64,000 nucleotides of DNA, taken from contig OX485804.1 of assembly GCA_950295325.1 (NCBI GenBank), forward strand, positions 66,378,033 to 66,442,032, written 5' to 3'. This document shows, piece by piece, positions 13,885 through 25,807 of this stretch. Source of the DNA: Polytrichum commune. Its lineage: Eukaryota > Streptophyta > Polytrichopsida > Polytrichales > Polytrichaceae. The position numbers and the translations under genes were made by a program. Numbering within the stretch: the first letter of the stretch is position 1; each line of letters starts with the position of its first letter. A model generated the notes under the pieces. The model was given only the letters and a program-made list of their open reading frames with translations, ran no database searches and was not told the origin of the DNA.

Positions 13885-14800
13885 CGTGTTCTACTGTCGT
13901 CTCCTTTTCACCTCTCCCGCAACAGCACCCATACAGCTCCCCCTCACTCAATCAATTCGCAGTCCGCAGCCGACCTAAGAATCTACCACCCACCTATCCT
14001 ATCCTGTCCTATTCTATCATACTTACCCCACAGCTTTACTTGCAATGTGGACAACAAGGGGAAACTCGCGGACAGTACCAAAAAATTCCTCCAATCCAAT
14101 AAACGGAGAGAGAACTGTGAGCTGAAGCTTGAAAGGAAGCGAACGACGATTGAATTTCTGCCCCGCGACGATCCCCACACCCGACCGAAAACTCCGAGCC
14201 CTGGATGTACAAGAAGGAAAATCCAAAAAGCACGAAAAAATCGCCTAAACCAGCAAATGTACAGAAAATTGGTAGATGCTTCGCAGGGAGAAATGGGTTT
14301 GAGAGTCCGTGAGAAGCTTAGGATCAGGATGTACAAAAAATGGGTCGGTTCTTTTGACAAGAGAGATCGATTGGGGGGAAGGAAAGATATGATGATGGTA
14401 ATGTATTCTACACTGCAAAAAGGAAAATTCCTCGGCCAACAAAGGAAAAGGAGACGAAGGAGGAGGATGCAATTCGTCCCAACTCAGAAACTGTTCAGGT
14501 AAATCGAACTGGAAAGATGATGATGATGATGATGAGGCTGTATTGGATCTCCTCCAGGAGGAGTATTGGACCTGGGGGAAAGCAAATGGCAAATTGGTGT
14601 TGCGACGAGACAGAGGCTTGTAATCCCGGGCGTCGAACGCTCGCAGCTCGGGCGGGACCGGGGAGGGGCGGGGTGTGCCACTAAGCGGTCGCTCATTGGA
14701 CCACGTCCCGGACGAGCTATAAGAGAACGCCGCGTGGCAGGGGCCCAGGGAGTTCGGGTATGAAGGCAAGCTAGCTGGCCACGGCCACGACATCTCTCTG
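13885..14800 (-). promoter_or_regulatory. 5' leader and probable promoter of the VPS13 gene
   Basis: The stretch upstream of the VPS13 ATG is much richer in G+C than its surroundings, most of all at 14,630-14,760. On the minus strand it holds a CCAAT motif (GGTCCAATGAG, near 14,692-14,702), CCCGCCCC GC boxes and an ACGT core. Long open frames on both strands here show no family resemblance and are read as chance products of composition. The transcription start was not located. Confidence 0.4.
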
Positions 14801-14999
14801 GAGCCCCTGCCCTTTTGGCCTTTTTATTCGTATGCTATTCAAAAGACACTTGAGCTTTTAGGGCATATTTAATTCTCCGAAAGCCCCCTTGGTCCGACTT
14901 GGCTTGGTTGGGCCAATACCCACCCCGGATCCAAGTCCACTGGTCCCAGCTCCTACCTACCCAAACCCACCTTCAATCCGCATCAGCTCAGGCTCTTGG
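14801..14999. other. Unassigned intergenic stretch
   Basis: Transition from the G+C-rich VPS13 promoter side to AT-rich intergenic DNA. Nothing recognised. Confidence 0.5.
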
Positions 15000-15740
15000 G
15001 TTTTAATCGGACCCTTACATTTGATTGGCATGTGGTTCGGTGAGGATCAAAGAGCAAACATCAAAAAGACACGTGTTTAAAAGAGATTGGACTGCGTCTT
15101 CAAATAACAACTACACTAAATATGATATTCAGTGCCACCAATTCTAATCGTCTTGCTTAAGACTTATTGAAAATCGCAGTGTATTATAGTGTCACCAACA
15201 TTAAATGTTAACCTAACAATATTTGTCATTCCTTTGTACCAGGATTTGGGCATTAGGGATTTATAGTGTTGCAAGTATTGTCGCTTACTAAGAGGGTTTT
15301 TCATCCAAATTTCAATCATCCATGACAATATTTCATTATAGGTTTGTTAGGATGGAAAATCATTCCAAACTTTGTTTCAATAATCGGCACTTGGAGGAAT
15401 TGAAGGTAAGTTGGGATGGTAGTGTTTGTAAACTTTATTCATAGAAAGTGTCACCAAGAATGTTACCGCAGTGACATAAAATGTCATATGACACTAGATA
15501 TCATATTTAGTGTACTTCACACTCAATAGTGAACATAATTGCAAGGACCTATGTATTCAATTAAGAAATCAACAAACATGCACTTTCGATAATCGTAACT
15601 ATAACAAGGGAAGTCTGATTTTCAATCAAGTTTTGCTTAGGTTTCATCGTAGATTTGTTAATGCAACACGAGATTTGTTGTATAATCTAATCGGTAGAAG
15701 TTGGAGAACATGAAAATTAATCCAAATAATACCCGCATGC
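15000..15740. mobile_element. MITE family A copy 1, interrupted by a second MITE
   Basis: Shares GTGGTTCGGTGAGGATCAAA near the left and TTTCATCGTAGATTTGTTA, then GTAGAAGTTGGAGAACATGA, near the right with the copies at 17355-17743, 27019-27583 and 51063-51466. The right terminus is worn (AATAATACCCGCATGC for AATAACACCCACATAC) and the left one is lost. The middle is split by the 399-bp element at 15114-15512. Confidence 0.65.
15114..15512. mobile_element. MITE nested in MITE family A, TA target duplication
   Basis: Ends are CACTAAATATGATATTCAGTG and, on the opposite strand, CACTAAATATGATATCTAGTG: about 19 of 21 match. It is bounded by TA at 15112-15113 and TA at 15513-15514. Joining the flanks (CAACTA then CTTCACACTCAATAG) gives the uninterrupted sequence seen in the copy at 27.4 kb (CAACTACTCCACGCTCAATAG). 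A TA duplication suits Tc1/mariner-type non-autonomous elements. AGTGTCACC-like motifs repeat inside. Confidence 0.8.
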
Positions 15741-15999
15741 ATTACTTACATTAGGGTCCACAAGAACCCGAAAGACCGAGGCAGACATTTTTATCTATGC
15801 ACTCACCACGGCCCAACCACAAAGATGTCATCCCTATGATCAAATCTACCATAAGAGGTTTTGATTTTCTTCAATGAGTTGTTGAATTGGATTGAATGGA
15901 ATTCTTTTAGGTGGTTTTGGACAGCTTTTGTTTTGGTCTTTAGGCATTAAAGTCTTTTTGACTTTACTCTCAGACTATATATTGGATACAAGCTTGAAG

Positions 16000-16230
16000 A
16001 TTGGTTGGGTGAACTAGGAGGAGTATTCTCTTGAGTGGGGACCACCAAGATTTGTCAAGACAGTGATGTCACATTAATGCCACTTTATTCTCTTACACCT
16101 TGGACCTGGACCCTAGTGTAATCTCCTTGGTCCATACTTTCGGTCTTACCCAATAGGATCACTCAATTTTCGAGTTTCTTTGGTCTTGGACCCTAGTGCA
16201 AGCCCACCCTCACCCTATGTCCAAGGGTAA
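16000..16230. repeat. Dispersed repeat, pair with 53,030-53,240
   Basis: GAGTTTCTTTGGTCTTGGAC, CCAATAGGAT and the spacing between them are shared with 53,030-53,240. In both places a CCCACCC stretch follows. No coding potential; type of element unknown. Confidence 0.5.
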
Positions 16231-16253
16231 AGCACATTTCATTCATGCTAGTC

Positions 16254-16255
<2 letters not shown>

Positions 16256-16288
<33 letters not shown>
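16256..16288. repeat. (CT)n microsatellite
   Basis: Pure CT dinucleotide run of about 33 bp. Read on the minus strand it gives the meaningless Arg-Glu run of an open frame here. Confidence 0.95.
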
Positions 16289-16291
<3 letters not shown>

Positions 16292-17350
16292 GATGGGCTC
16301 CATGTCAAGGATGGCCTCTCTGTCAAGGACAAAACTCCAAATTATGAGAGCTAAGTTATTACGTGTGTGAGGTGGGCATGGTGATAGTTGTGGGGTTTTA
16401 AAGGATTCAGTCGGTGAGGAAGGGGCACCTTGGGGCAAAGAAAGTTGGTTGGTTGGTTTATCGATAGGGAGGTCCATGTTTGAAATCTCAAGTGGCCCCC
16501 AACAAGTTAGTGAAGCAAAAAATATGCTAGCCCTTGAATGCTATGAGTAGTACCTACCAACTACTATCATAGGTTGCAACTTCCAAGTTTTATTGGGGTT
16601 GAGAGCATAAAATAAAATAAAAGTAACGTTGGGGTTTGGTTTATACACCGACGTGAATGGGAGCCCATTCCTCTGTACCAATTCATGTTTGACCAAGCGT
16701 CACCATAAGGGTACTTCCTCCCTCTCGGAAGGTGGGCTTCTTTAGTTTTCAAGAGGTAGAGAGCACCTTTGTGTGTTTGTTAGTGGGAAGAGGGCATGAG
16801 GTGATCCTTTGATTTTGTCGTTTGTTTTGTTGAGAAACAAACATGGGAAGGAGCATGTCCTCATACAAAGAAAACAATATGTAGGAGGGGATACATGTGC
16901 CAATACAATGTTTTGTAAATATGTGGCAAACAATTGCTACTGCAAATTCTCTAGCATGCATGTAAACGCGTCCACTGTGGAGAAACATACTCTAGTAAAA
17001 AAAATCAAAAATCAAAAATCAAAAATCAAATAGGCTTGTGGTCAATTGAGGCTCAAGAATATTGATGTTATTTTTGTGTCAAATCAAATAAAGTGAATAA
17101 GATTCAAGCTATACAACAGGTCACTACATACTTTTTGCTCACTCAAGGTGTTCACTTTCAAAAGCAAGCATTGGAGGCCCTCTGGTTCTTGTAATGCCCG
17201 TTTCGGGATTACATATAAACTTCGACCAACTCAAAATTGAAGCAGCACCAATCATGCCAGTGGCAACATCAAAGCAGTCTTCTTCTTCTTTTTGGTCTTT
17301 TAAAGTGTTCATCACAACCACTTCTACCATAGGTGTCCGAGCAAGAAGAG
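16289..17350. other. Intergenic, no gene recognised
   Basis: AT-rich sequence with short open frames that show no codon structure or domain. A short AATCAAAA reiteration lies near 17,004-17,030. Confidence 0.5.
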
Positions 17351-17354
17351 TTAA

Positions 17355-17743
17355 AGTATGTGGGTGTTATTTTGATACTTTTTCTTAGTCAAACACCTAT
17401 ATATTGCTTGAAGTATAGTTAGGTGAGGATCGAAGAACAAACATCGTAAAGACACATGTTTCAAAGAATTCAGACCATGTCTTCAAATTTTATCAACTAC
17501 TCCACACTCAACAACAAACATATCCAAGAAGACATATACATTCAATAAAGAAAGAATAATAATAATAATAAAATAACATGTGCTTTCGTTAACCGAAAAT
17601 GAAGTAAAAGAGGTCCAGTTTCCAATATGATTTTTGTCGATGTTTCATGATAGATTTACTTATGCAACATAACTTTCATTGTGTAAATTTACACGGTAGA
17701 AGTTGGACAACATGAGGAACGTACCGAATAACACCCACATACC
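17355..17743. mobile_element. MITE family A copy 2, complete, TTAA target duplication
   Basis: Left end AGTATGTGGGTGTTATT and reverse-complemented right end GGTATGTGGGTGTTATT match over about 16 bp. TTAA flanks both sides (17351-17354 and 17744-17747), the target of piggyBac-type transposases; the superfamily call rests on that duplication alone. At 389 bp with no open frame it is the best-preserved copy in the window. Confidence 0.75.
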
Positions 17744-17747
17744 TTAA

Positions 17748-18670
17748 GCGCATAAGGGCCACACAAGCTTGGAGACAAGCTTAGGTGGCATACGGTCGGA
17801 TCACTCAAGTGTAGCTTCATGCAGACTGTAGGCACATGTAGTGGGAGGGTAAAGCTAGAGGCTCTACCTTGCCTACTCTATGACCCTATACTATGCAAGC
17901 GGCATGCAGGGGCGCCTGCCAAGTGCACCGATTTGATTTCCTTTGTACTTTGGTTACATAGTAAGGGGAGAATGAGAGACGCTTTCTAAGCAACTTCAAG
18001 GTCGGTGCTAACTCCAAGGTCATTGTCATGAAATTCAAGGTATATAAACAAGCAAGTGGTGTGGCTTCGGGAGTTGTTCAAGGCAGGAGGGAAGATGTGG
18101 AGGTGGGGCCGATGTGAAGGGTATGTAATGGTGGGCCGTTTTTGACACTTGGGTCATTTTTGAATACACTTCTAAGCTCCGTAGTATCACACTCGTGGTA
18201 ACTGAAGTGCACGTGATATTACGGAGTTTTGTAGTGTTCACATGGATGTGTGATACTATAGAATTAGTGTAGTATGTGACGTTGTGGAATAACGCAAAGG
18301 AGAAGTGAGGACAATTTGAATCCGTTCTCCCATCAGCTATGCTAGTGTGGTCCATTCCACTTGGCCGTCCTGAGAGATGTGGTGGACACATGCACCAACA
18401 TTCAACAAGTGGCATGAGAGGAGGAGGAAGGAGAATAAGAATGTGACACGCCACATGTTGACACATGGCACAATGCGAGGGTTGTGGGTTGACTTCTTGG
18501 GTGGTTTGCATTAATGACAAATTTTGTGGTATAAGGGGAGAGAAATGTGACAATAAGGAGTGAGATTTGAACTATGAACATCCGTTCCCTAACGTTTCGG
18601 GATATTAGAGAGTGTGTGACATTATGGAGGTTGATATTACGGAGTTTAGGGTGTATTGGCACCCATGACT
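17748..18670. other. Intergenic, no gene recognised
   Basis: Contains short direct repeats around the words 'gtgatattacggagttt' and 'gacattatggag' (18,210-18,650). A minus-strand open frame of 172 codons here has no recognisable motif and is Cys/His/Pro-rich in a way that suggests a chance frame. Confidence 0.5.
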
Positions 18671-18674
18671 CCAA

Positions 18675-18750
18675 GGGGTGATGGCCTAGCGCTCTAGTCT
18701 CGAGGATGGTGCCACAAGGTCATGATTCAAGCTCTTTTTGAACTAGTGAA
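18675..18750 (+). repeat. Possible tRNA-derived SINE head
   Basis: GATGGCCTAGCGCTCTAG resembles an RNA polymerase III A box. About 30 bases on, GGTCATGATTCAAGCTC resembles a B box. The boxes are degenerate and the element's end was not found. A weaker case than the SINE at 55.7 kb. Confidence 0.25.
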
Positions 18751-19060
18751 AGTACGACGTTACTTTTTTCTTTAAGACATGGTTTGTATGTCATTTTGTC
18801 AACACCAAAGTCTTGTTATCAAACTTAATTAAATAAAAAAATATTTTGAGATTCATTTTCTTTTTTAGGATAGTGTTGTGTTTTAAAAAAAAGATGTGAT
18901 TTACTTAAGAGGGTGCATGTAATGTCTCTCAAAAAAAAAGTAAAAAAGATCAGAAATAAAGAGGCGTGATTCATCCAACCTCGAGCCTTATATACTCGTA
19001 GGAACTTAGAGTTGAAGCTTCCCTCAACTAGTCCTCGAGCATATAGAGTAGAGGCTCGCA
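18740..19060. repeat. Dispersed repeat R2 (empty-site copy)
   Basis: Contains GTAATGTCTCTC, CATCCAACCTCGAGCCTTAT, then GTAGGAACTTAGAGTTGAAG. The same order occurs at 19,865-19,946 and resumes at 20,521, where a transposon splits it. The left part (CACCAAAGTCTTG) recurs near 20,860, and a worn copy of the right part lies at 28,980-29,090. This copy is the uninterrupted form, so it serves as the empty site for the element at 19947-20520. Confidence 0.6.
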
Positions 19061-19864
19061 TAACTAATCATTATGAGATTATGGGCCAAAGATGGAGAAG
19101 TATTAGGCAAAAATAAATATGAGTCTATCGGGACTTGGACTCTGACTTTGCATTGGGTTCACATACGATCATTTTATGACAACCCTTACAAAACACACAA
19201 CATTCAAATTGAAAATCCAAGCGTGCCTTGTGTTGTACTAGCCAATCATTGCCCAATGTCAGGTCAATATCATCGCTTAACATAGAGACTAGGCAATTAA
19301 TTTGACTTTGCTATTGTTCAATCTTATCATTAATATGCCCATCCGTAGGAACTTGATCACCATTGCCTAATACCAAAGTGTTACTGCCCTTCTTTACTTT
19401 TAACCCAATTGTATTAGCAGAGCTCACAAAGCAATGTGATGTAGCACTATCCATTAGAACAAAATGCATTATGGTGCACTATTTGCCTTGAGAAATTCAT
19501 CATCAATTGAGATGACAAAGTGAGCTTATTCAAAATGTGTGGCATGGCCTCATCCATATATACTTGTCATAGTTTTGAATTAGATTCAAATTGATGCAAG
19601 TGAATTTTGATGTCTTGTTGGTCTGATCACCAAAAATTTGCAGCAAAATTTCTACCAAGCCCACCTTCAGCGCTCCTCTCACATCTCTTAAAACAAAACA
19701 AAACAAAACTCTACTCCTTATACTCTAGAAAACAACCAACTCATTCCTTTCCTTTGAAAAATAACTCTCATTTGTCTCCCCAACTTGAAAGATAAATGTT
19801 ACGCAACAGAAAAGTATCAACATCCAAAATACCAAGGTACGAGATCTTGGAACTCTTATACGAA
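19061..19864. other. Intergenic, no gene recognised
   Basis: AT-rich, only short unsupported open frames. Confidence 0.5.
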
Positions 19865-19946
19865 TGTAATGTCTCTCAAAAAAAAAAAGGAAAAATAAGT
19901 GGCATGATCCATCCAACCTTGAGCCTTAAATACTTGTAGGAACTAA

Positions 19947-20520
19947 GGGCCAATTCACATGAAGTCCCCAAGTCCTAAGTCCCAAGTCACTTGAGGTCAA
20001 TCCGTGCAATCTCAACAGTTCAGAGTATGGAAGTTGGGACTTACCACTTCACATGGGGTCCCAAGTCCTAAGTCCCAAGTCACTTAAGGTCAATCCGTGC
20101 AATCAACAATTGAGAGTATGGAAGTTGGGACTTACCACTTCAAATGGGGTCCCAAGTCCTAAGTCCCAAGTCACTTAAGGTCAAACCGTGCAATCTCAAC
20201 AATTTAGAGTATGGAAGTTGGGACTTACCACTTCACATGGGGTCCCAAGTCTTAAGTCCCAAGTATGACATGAATGCCTACATGACAACACTTTTTGGAG
20301 GTAAGGCTCATGACTTGTGTTGAGAGTTGGGTGGAGCAAATAGCTAGATCCAACTCTCAACACAAGTCCCGTGAATATCTTTGCATAAAATAACGAAGAT
20401 CTGACTTTAATGATTATCAACCATATTTTAATGGTTTCTTGAGGCTCAGAAGTTGGGACTTTGCCTCTAGGTTGGGACTTGCTAACATGAGTGGGACTTG
20501 GGACCCATGTGAACGGGCCC
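19947..20520. mobile_element. PIF/Harbinger-type MITE with internal tandem repeats, TAA target duplication
   Basis: Left end GGGCCAATTCACATGAAGTC and reverse-complemented right end GGGCCCGTTCACATGGGTCC match. TAA flanks both sides (19944-19946 and 20521-20523), the TWA target typical of PIF/Harbinger elements. The flanks join into repeat R2, whose uninterrupted copy at 18,740-19,060 reads GGAACTTAGAGTTG at the matching place. Inside, from about 19,955 to 20,265, a unit of about 92 bp (GTCCCAAGTCCTAAGTCCCA to GGGACTTACCACTTCA) occurs three times plus a partial fourth, so the subterminal sequence has been amplified. Non-coding. Confidence 0.85.
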
Positions 20521-20523
20521 TAA

Positions 20524-22416
20524 GAGTTGAAACTCCCCTCAATTGATACTCAAGCACATAGTTAACCGGCTCTCCCTCCATAGCTTTAGGGTGAGTTAAG
20601 TGCTTTTAACTAATAGTTGTTACTCATGAGGTGAAAACATCTTGTAACACAATAGTCCCAACTAATGGGTAACTCCCCTTTATCTTTTAGAACTATTAGA
20701 TCTCCCAAGATGGAGTCCTCTAGTCTTATAGATGATAAAGTCTAGTTGGAATTAGAGAGATAGCAAAGGTAACTAATAAATAGGTACACATTACAATGCC
20801 CTCTTGATCTACGTAGTGAAAGTTTGATGTGCCTTCTTCCTTTGAAATAGGTTTGCATATCGCCTTGCCAACTCCAAAGTCTTGCTGAGTCAAGATGTTG
20901 TTTGCCTAATATAATATATAATAAAGCAAATATTGACACCCATCTTCTCTTTTAAGGCATTATTGTGTTCACAAATTGCACACAGGGTTGATTTTTTGTG
21001 GTAATTTTTCATAGGTAAGTTACTCAAGAGAGAGCTAATGATGCTATCAGTTTCTTTGTTCAGAGTAATATTTATATCAATTGGTGGGAGAACCATATAC
21101 TTTGGAGTGATGTTTGGGGTTCAACACTGAGTGCCAAAGGCTGATTTCCATGTTGGATTAAGCATGGTCTCAATCAATGTGAATACAACATGTGGCAAAA
21201 TTCTTCCAGAAAAGAATTAGTTTTTTGTTGAACCGGACAACCACATAAACAACCTTGTCTACTTTATAACACCTCTGTCAGACTGTAAGATCTGAGGCTC
21301 TTATTATTTGTACATATGTTAATCTTTAATTGTTTGTACAGGTAGTACGATGACCATCATACATCATACATGATTTTGATTTCAGCCGAATCCTTCCTTG
21401 CAATTACAATAGCAGTCCAGTCTTTCATCAAACAGTATATACTACATAGCATTCTGGTGTTGAAATCATTGTGTGTGTTTGCAGCAGCCGTTAGATTATC
21501 TGCTGTCTTACGGTCTAGGAAAGCACAATTTGAGTTGAAGCATGCAATTGGACCTATATGAAACATTGATGGCAATTCAGTGTGGACCCTAAACCCTAAA
21601 CCAGAGTACTCCAAATAAACTACACCCATTTGGTGGGTTCAAAGTACCAATGTCAACATTGAGCAACACATCATTTGTATTCTGTTACCAGACATCACTA
21701 CATAGCTCAATGTTTCCTGAATAGCACATCACATCTAAAAACATCAACAATATTCTAAAACTTACATATGTACTGCGCTCATGTAGATCAGTTAAGTAGA
21801 AAGAGTTGCATGACACAGACTGAACACAGCCTTCACTCCACAAGTGTTTCATTCTGAAGCTATGTAAAGAACAATCGCACAGCCCCTTGTTGAGTACTCA
21901 GAAAATAATCAAATTCAACTATTGTGGTATAATACAGACGCATGTACGTCAGTCAGGAATTCTGGTGATGGTGATCACCAACCTCTAGGCAGACTAAATG
22001 TCTTCTAAGGTCCAAAAAATAATTTAGGTCTATAATACTGTGGCTTCCAGAGTTAAATGAAATTATGGTACTTTCCTTCAAAATTGGCACTCGTGGCTGC
22101 ATTAACTTGATCACCCCTGAACTAGCCAAAAAAATCTGCAGCAGTCTCAATTTTACCAGCTCCCCTTGCCAGCTAATATGCCACCAATCAACTCCTATCA
22201 TTTTCCTGTCAAGGAAACCATCAATGTTTTACAAGATTTGGGCATTGTACTAAATTCGCAGGTGGAATATTACTAAAGCACAGATTCTTCAGGCCAAGGC
22301 TAAATAGGAAGAACCTGATATTTGAATTGTGCTCAGTTGCAACTCCTTGCCTCTCTTCCTTTTTCCAAGTGGACTAAACAAAATTAAGGAGCACTGCTCA
22401 TTTTTATCTACTTTAC
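20524..22416. other. Intergenic, 3' flank of the phosphatase gene
   Basis: Holds a second copy of the left part of repeat R2 (20,790-21,060) and a telomere-like CCCTAAACCCTAAACC near 21,588. No gene seen. Confidence 0.5.
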
Positions 22417-25400
22417 TTAATTCCTGGAACTTGTATGTAGGGTACCGTTCACAGAAGGATAACGGACAATATCAGATGGGATTTCATCCAAATCTAGGCC
22501 TTTCGCTGCAGCATCAAAATGATGGAAGAAAGCTGGCTCTGTATTGAACCAGTTGTCTTTTAGCTCCCCAGGCTTTGCAGTCTTAATCCTGAACAAAAAA
22601 TTAAGTATGTCAGATGATCCAGGCTCATGGAAACCACGTGAGTTTATCAACATTAGAGATAATTATCATCCCCTTCATCATGACATAGTAAGTGGAAATT
22701 TCGACCACACCTGCAACATTTGGAGGTTCGCCCCCCTAACTAGCTCAGAAACATAGTAGTGTCCAAAAGACTTTCTTAGATAACCATGTCCTACATACCA
22801 TTCTTGGTCCTCAATCATGTCATCAGTCATGCCAAAAGCTCGCAGCTCATCTGCTGAATGGTGCATCGTCAGACTGTACCTGCATCCACACATATCTTCA
22901 CATGTAAGAGACCCTTCTGCAAAGAACGCCCTGGCCACATCAGACAGGTGACATGACCAGCGACTGTCAAAGCTCTGGTGTAATGCTTGATAATCTACGT
23001 TGGCATAGAGTCAAATTAAGTAAATAAAGAACACAAAAAAGGGTAGCAGTCTGCAAATCACAGAACTGCATGCCACTGAAGATGCAGCCTGCTCTGTGAA
23101 TAACAAAATCACAGTCCAACACAATGCATCAAACTTCTATGTGAACAATTTGGATAAGATTCATCACATAATAGACACACTCAATACATATATTTAAAAA
23201 TAAAAAATTGAGCACTAGCTGACCTGCCACCAGGACCAAGCTCCATGACCAGCATTTCCGTGTTGCCAAAATTGTAAAGCCCTTCAAATTGCTGCACTGT
23301 CCACTTGTACCAACGCATCAAGAACACTCGAAGTGAAAGGCCATGGGATACAATGACCAGATTCATGTTCTTGGAACGAGCCTCTGGCCGTTGGAAGCGA
23401 CCAACATCGATATCTGCCCTTAATGTTTCCCTGAATCCTGTATTGATTGCAACAAGCATCCACAATCACATTAGGACAGGTTTGACCTGATTTTTGAATT
23501 CTCTGAAGATTTCAGATCAGCTTCTGTTTTAGAAATACTAAAAACATTGGTCCTATTCCCCAATCAAAAAACAACAAATTTACTCATTGTCCAAGTATGA
23601 TACAAACAGCTGCAGCATCAATCACTACTGTGAGAGTGAACAGTTTCAGCTGTGCATTACCATGTAGATGCTATTTTTTGATCCCAGAATAAGTTGTCCG
23701 AACAAGATTCAACATTGCATTCATGTTGAAGGTCATCTTGCAAAGAAAGCATAGATTGCCTACAGATCAACAATCTGCAAGAGAGTGACTTGCCTGTAAT
23801 GCGATCATAAACATCTGCAGCCGATTCACCATTTGGAAAGCGATAGAAAAAACGGCCATAGCGAATTCGAATAGCTTTCTCAACCCTCATACGTTCCCTA
23901 TCCTGGAAGTTACCTGCACAAACCAGGGTACTGGTTGCTTAAGTACTTCAGCTACATGAGAGACTCATCAACAGCTCACACAAAATAGTACACTGCAACC
24001 TTATGTGCACATCACAGCTGCCTACAAACTGACCCTTTTCTCACCAACTGGCAGGACATTTGCCACGCGAACTATACCAATCCACAACTGTGGCCAGAAG
24101 TCAAGGCCAGTTCTGTGTTTCTTAATAGAAATCAGGGTCCCTGACCTCAAATCAATTCAAACCAGCAGAGACTCGACTACACAAATCTATTGTATCCTAC
24201 TTCACTCTCATAACCTGCTTTATTAGTCTATCCAGCCAACCACTCCAACATCAAGTGTGCCCCTTAGCAACAAACTACTTCAAAATACGAAGAAACACAA
24301 ATTCAGGACAGAAAATCGACATTGTTCCCCAGAAACAAGAAACACAATATCTTGTCTTGGGAACTGAATGGTGCGACTTCTCAGGCAATCTAGCCTCCAG
24401 AAAACTCTGAAGTATATTGACTCGCCTTGGTAATTTTGGCCTCACCAATTCAGGACAAGTAATGGAGATATAAAGTGGAAAGACTTCATGTTGTCAATAT
24501 AAGCACATATGGACTTGAAATGAACACAGAATAAGATCCCAATTGAAAACGAGCTGCCACTACCAAAGATAACAGTATTGAATAGACAGCACAACGCTTT
24601 TTGAGAAACTCACCAAAGTCCTGTTCACGCAAACGAGGCTCTTCCCTAACACCAGCTATTCGGTCCCGTTCAAATGCCGTTCCAATGCCACGTAATGTTT
24701 GAAGCGTACGCTTGTAAGGGGAGACATAAAAATATACTTTCCAGTCATCATTTTGATCACTCTCAATCAGCTGCCGTATATTTTTTCCACATTTCACTGC
24801 TTGTTTCCAGCCTTTCTCAGTAAGGCAGATTTTAGAGTCTGGAATTCGGGTGTAAGCACTTTCATCAACATTCCCCTCGCTTTCACCATGTCTTATTAGG
24901 ATAATCCTTCGTGGCCGGGGTGGCATCCCTGTACAAGAGCCAACATCAGGAAATCCTCAATGTGAGCTTCACTGTCAGCGAGACTTGAGTCTGATGGTGA
25001 CCTAGGATTGAAGAATCCAAATTCGCGCAATATGTCAACTCTACAGTACGCAGATTCAATATGAGTAACTCGTTTATTACAATGAACATGACCAGTCACA
25101 TATGTCCTGCAAAGACCTTAGCTACCCTATGTTTCCTGCTGAAAATGTCAACCTGTGCAACTTCGAAAACATTGGCCACAATACCAAATCGTTATCCCCA
25201 GTTTTATTCTGCTTCAGTTCCCGGCTGCTGAGGCGAGGACCAGTAATTTAATGAATAATCTGGCAATCTCTGTGGAAGGATTGATCGCAGCATTTCCAGA
25301 AAAGTGCAAAAAAACCAATTCTCTCGTGGCGACAAGGATGTGTGAGGTCAAAGTAGAGATAATGAAGCATGTCATGATGGCAGAAGGGCAGGAAGTTGTT

Positions 25401-25807
25401 CACATACCACTAATTTCCTCACTCATGAGTGAAGAATTTGTCGATTCCGAGAAGGCCCTCTGAGAAGCCTCCATCTTCTTGTAGGCCTCATATCTCTTGA
25501 TAGTCTTTGAGCGCCAGTTATATGAGGGGACCGAATAAGAGTGATATGGAAGGGGAGTGAATGCGGGCTGCTCCGATGCCCTAGGCCTCAGGGTGTGTGA
25601 ACTGAGAGAGACCTCCTGTATACTCGTATAATTTGTTTGCCGCAGGCAACATCCATTGATCGAATGCCGTATCGCTACATTTCTAATTTCACTTGCCCCG
25701 GTCCTTCGAACACACGGGTCCAAAATAGTTGAGCACCTGGCAGACGCCTGGTTGGACCTACTGGTCCCAGCAGTGGTCACTTGCAGCTGCGCCTGACCAA
25801 TTGCCAT
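22417..25807 (-). CDS. Histidine phosphatase (phosphoglycerate-mutase-like) protein, six exons, complete
   Basis: Exons in plus coordinates, read right to left: 25408-25807, 24614-24928, 23794-23913, 23224-23437, 22799-22879, 22417-22588. They join in phase to 433 codons plus stop. The catalytic motif RHGESEGN puts the phosphorylated His at about residue 147; SPYKR (Arg207) and VSHGLSLR (His310) complete the active site. Strings such as GRFFYRFPNGESAADVYDR and LMRWYKWTVQQFEGL place it in the plant clade of At3g05170, related to yeast broad-range acid phosphatase DET1, not in glycolytic mutase. The first 133 residues lie outside the domain and are rich in Ser, Arg and Thr with few acids early on, like a plastid transit peptide. 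ATG 25807 is the first in frame and opens the only long leader. Intron 3 uses a GC donor (CAG/GCAAGT). Substrate unknown. Confidence 0.92.

Noticed and set aside
13780-14502. 240-codon plus-strand open frame
   Set aside because: It begins antisense to VPS13 exon 1 and runs through the gene's leader; no domain, and biased composition explains its length.
14245-14793. 182-codon minus-strand open frame upstream of VPS13
   Set aside because: Ser/Pro-rich, with a His run made by a TGATGA repeat; probably 5' leader sequence rather than a protein.
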